From Clostridiaceae bacterium (GTDB lineage: Bacteria; Bacillota; Clostridia; Saccharofermentanales; DTU023), in the NCBI GenBank assembly GCA_012728535.1, contig JAAYEX010000277.1, positions 1 through 17,378 on the forward strand: 17,378 bases of DNA, read 5' to 3'. A program made the position numbers and the translations under genes. Shown piece after piece: positions 15,405-17,378 of the stretch. How positions within the stretch are numbered: the stretch's first letter is position 1; every line of letters starts with the position of its first letter. The notes below the pieces were generated by a model. It saw only the letters and a list, made by a program, of their open reading frames with translations. It searched no databases and was not told where the DNA came from.

Positions 15405-16841
15405 ATGGCGAATGACGTGCAAGAACAACTTATAAGATTTCCCGGTTATTCAGTTGAGGAGACAGCCGAAGAGGAAGTCAGCTTGCGGCCGGACGATCTT
15501 GCCCGCCATAAACGCGTTTCGCTGCCTTTTCTATTTATCTGGATCAGCTTGATGGCCTTTGGCTTCATTATGATGTTCAGTGCAAGTTTCGGCGAAAGCT
15601 TTGTCAATTCAAGTATCTATATCAACGTTATTGAGGATGAAGCTGCACTGCAGGACCTACCTGAAGCATTGCGAACGGAGGTGGTCGCCGATGCTACAGC
15701 TTCTGCGGCACGTCAGCTCCGCATGAGCGTTGCAGGTTCAATAATAGCGATAGCTATAGCCATTTTTGTTCCCTTTCGGCAGTTACTTCGTCCCGGCCTG
15801 CGTGAAATCGCCTATTACGTAATAACGGCTCTCCTGATTTATACTGCCTTTAAAGGAGTAACCAGTCAGGGAGCTCAACGCTGGGTCGTCATCGGCGCAG
15901 TTCAATTCCAACCTTCAGAACTGGCAAAGATCGGTGTGGTCTACTATCTTTCCAGCTATTTTTATGAGAGACAACAGCAGCGGAAATATAAGCCTGAGAT
16001 GGAAGCACCCTGGGACAAGAAAGAAAGTGATCTAAAAAACAAACACAGGGAAACTTTCCGGGATTTCACCCGGCCTCTATTACGTATGGGTCTGTGGGTC
16101 ATCCTGGTTCTCTTGCAACCACATATGTCCGGCGCAATCATCCTGACCGTTTTGACCATTTTGATGTTTCTTATGGGGAAAATCCCCGGCAGATCTCTGG
16201 CCAGAGGTTTTGCATTACATGCCATTCCGCTGTTGCTTGTAGTTTTACTCCTGTTCAGTTTGCTGATACCGGTGTTTTACGATAAGTCGATGCCGGAATT
16301 CGTTTCAGAAAGATTTGCTCACTCGCAGAAGCGTATGGATTTATACAGGGATCGTGATTCCGTCGATGCTGATGGGCGCAGGCAGGTTGAACAGGCTGAA
16401 ATAGCTTTTGGTGTAGGAGGTTTGACCGGCGTCGGCCTTGGCCGAAGCACGCAGAAACTTAACTGGCTCGCCGAAGCTCACAACGATTTTATCTATCCGA
16501 TCATCGGTGAAGAATTAGGTTTAATCGGTACCCTCTCTGTCCTGCTTATGTTTATGCTCTTTCTTATCGGAGGTTTCTTCATAGCTGCACGAGCATCAAA
16601 TATGGCCGCACGTAATATCGCAGCAGGATTCACCTTTTTGATCGTATTCCAGGCTTTTCTAAACATGGCTGTTGCGACAAGTCTGATTCCGGCTACAGGC
16701 ATATCCCTGCCGTTTTTTTCAGCAGGCGGTACAGCAAACGTGATTTTTGCTTTAGCTGCGGCTTTGATTCTGTGTGTATCCAAGACAGGAGTTCAGCGCA
16801 ATCCCTTGTTGGTGAGCGTTCTGGACCATAATAAGAACTAG
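15405..16841 (+). CDS. ftsW: SEDS-family septal peptidoglycan glycosyltransferase FtsW
   Basis: FtsW polymerises lipid II at the septum with its class B PBP partner. The 478-residue protein is longer than most FtsW. It has a 38-residue acidic cytoplasmic N-terminus, TM1 about 40-60, and an unusual outer loop of about 47 residues (61-107) before TM2. Then come GAQRWVVIG, FQPSE at 168-172, a charged cytoplasmic loop after SSYFYER, the QPHMSG segment at 238-243, the large outer loop ending AEAHNDFIYPIIGEELG (D361, matching the essential SEDS Asp), and PFFSAGGTA at 436-444, where SYGGSS is usual. Assignment as FtsW rests on its position between mraY and murG. ATG 15405 has GGGAG at 15394-15398, 6 bases upstream. 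The murD gene usually found before it is absent. Confidence 0.92.
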   Translation: MANDVQEQLIRFPGYSVEETAEEEVSLRPDDLARHKRVSLPFLFIWISLMAFGFIMMFSASFGESFVNSSIYINVIEDEAALQDLPEALRTEVVADATASAARQLRMSVAGSIIAIAIAIFVPFRQLLRPGLREIAYYVITALLIYTAFKGVTSQGAQRWVVIGAVQFQPSELAKIGVVYYLSSYFYERQQQRKYKPEMEAPWDKKESDLKNKHRETFRDFTRPLLRMGLWVILVLLQPHMSGAIILTVLTILMFLMGKIPGRSLARGFALHAIPLLLVVLLLFSLLIPVFYDKSMPEFVSERFAHSQKRMDLYRDRDSVDADGRRQVEQAEIAFGVGGLTGVGLGRSTQKLNWLAEAHNDFIYPIIGEELGLIGTLSVLLMFMLFLIGGFFIAARASNMAARNIAAGFTFLIVFQAFLNMAVATSLIPATGISLPFFSAGGTANVIFALAAALILCVSKTGVQRNPLLVSVLDHNKN

Positions 16842-16853
16842 AGAGAGTAATAA

Positions 16854-17378
16854 GTGAAGACAACTGTAGCCAATTCCCCGAAAACTGTAATTTTCGTAGC
16901 CGGAGGTACCAGCGGACACATACATCCTGCCTTAGCTATTGCCGGTGAAATCAGAGACCGTCATCCTGATATCAGGATTATTTTCTGTGGATTAAAGGGA
17001 AATATTGAGGAAGAAATGGTGCCGGCAGCCGGCTATAAATTTGTACCGATTTCCGCCCGCGGCATACCTACAAAATACACACCCTGGTTTTATCGCTGGA
17101 TTAAAGATAATATTTCAGGCACTTTTACCGCCAGACGGCTGATTAAGGATGTCAAGCCCGTACTGGTTGTCGGGACCGGCGGTTACGTCAGCGGTCCTGT
17201 GATTATGGCTGCTGCACAATATAAGATTCCCTTTGTCTTGCATGAACAGAATGTTTACCCGGGCAGAGCCAACCGCCTTTTTGCCAAACGTGCAGCTGAA
17301 GTCTTTGTAACGAACGAAGACAGTAAGAAGAATTTTCCCGAAAAAGCCAAAATAACGGTGACCGGAAATCCTGTACAA
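16854..17378 (+). CDS. murG: Lipid II synthase MurG, 3'-truncated by the window
   Basis: MurG is the membrane-associated GT28-family transferase that adds GlcNAc to lipid I, giving lipid II. The frame is open from GTG 16854 to the window end, exactly 175 codons, about half the usual length of about 360. Visible motifs are the N-terminal glycine-rich loop GGTSGHIHPALAIA at 17-30 (usually GGTGGH or GGTAGH), VVGTGGYVSGPV, LHEQN with H130-N133, YPGRANR, and VTGNPV at the edge, which closes the N-terminal acceptor domain. The start follows the ftsW stop by 12 bases with only a weak GAGAGAG at 16841-16847. Translation from ftsW is probably coupled. The UDP-GlcNAc binding domain lies outside the window. 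Confidence 0.96.
   Translation, partial: MKTTVANSPKTVIFVAGGTSGHIHPALAIAGEIRDRHPDIRIIFCGLKGNIEEEMVPAAGYKFVPISARGIPTKYTPWFYRWIKDNISGTFTARRLIKDVKPVLVVGTGGYVSGPVIMAAAQYKIPFVLHEQNVYPGRANRLFAKRAAEVFVTNEDSKKNFPEKAKITVTGNPVQ

Noticed and set aside
17115..17378. Minus-strand open frame at the window end
   Set aside because: It is antisense to the conserved MurG coding sequence, which explains the region fully.
1..17378. Mobile elements, CRISPR arrays, tRNA or rRNA genes, riboswitches
   Set aside because: Coding is almost continuous with housekeeping genes, and the gaps are too short or show no matching structure; no direct repeat arrays or transposase motifs were seen.

Overview
The window is a dense, all plus-strand chromosomal region from a low-to-mid GC Gram-positive bacterium, most likely a Clostridia-type member of the Bacillota. 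The reasons are a PASTA-bearing division transpeptidase, a DHH/DHHA1 nanoRNase (NrnA type) inside the infB operon, the order mraZ-rsmH-ftsL-PBP, AGGAGG-like ribosome binding sites and frequent GTG starts. The genus cannot be read from the sequence. Nothing points to recent transfer: there are no insertion sequences, phage genes, CRISPR arrays, tRNAs or rRNAs.

Region 1 (1-8143) is one apparent transcription unit. It begins inside infB (IF2, 5' end outside the window) and continues with rbfA, an nrnA-like gene, truB and ribF, the usual translation and RNA-maturation operon. It then runs into two envelope genes, lgt (lipoprotein modification) and a rodA-type SEDS glycosyltransferase gene. Junctions are overlaps or gaps of under 20 bases. 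A clear intrinsic terminator follows rodA.

Region 2 (8144-8314) is the only substantial non-coding stretch (223 bases counting from the rodA stop). It holds the terminator, an imperfect inverted repeat, and a good promoter: TTGACA, 19-bp spacer, extended -10 TGG-TAGAAT. Two perfect 10-bp-period TTAGTGG repeats in the spacer look like a MraZ operator.

Region 3 (8315-17378) is the division and cell wall (dcw) cluster: mraZ, rsmH, an ftsL-like gene, an FtsI/PBP2B-type transpeptidase with two PASTA domains, murF, mraY, ftsW and the first 175 codons of murG. Together these make UDP-MurNAc-pentapeptide (MurF), lipid I (MraY) and lipid II (MurG), and polymerise and cross-link it at the septum (FtsW and the PBP, with FtsL as scaffold). 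murE and murD, normally between the PBP and murF and between mraY and ftsW, are absent. A terminator-like hairpin with a T-run spans the PBP stop codon and may set a lower transcript level for murF-mraY-ftsW-murG.

I found no evidence for a wholly new system. The points worth following are regulatory and architectural: the MraZ operator inside the promoter, the internal hairpin, the missing murE and murD, the poorly placed ribosome binding sites of rodA and the PBP gene, and unusual segments in FtsW, the PBP and Lgt.
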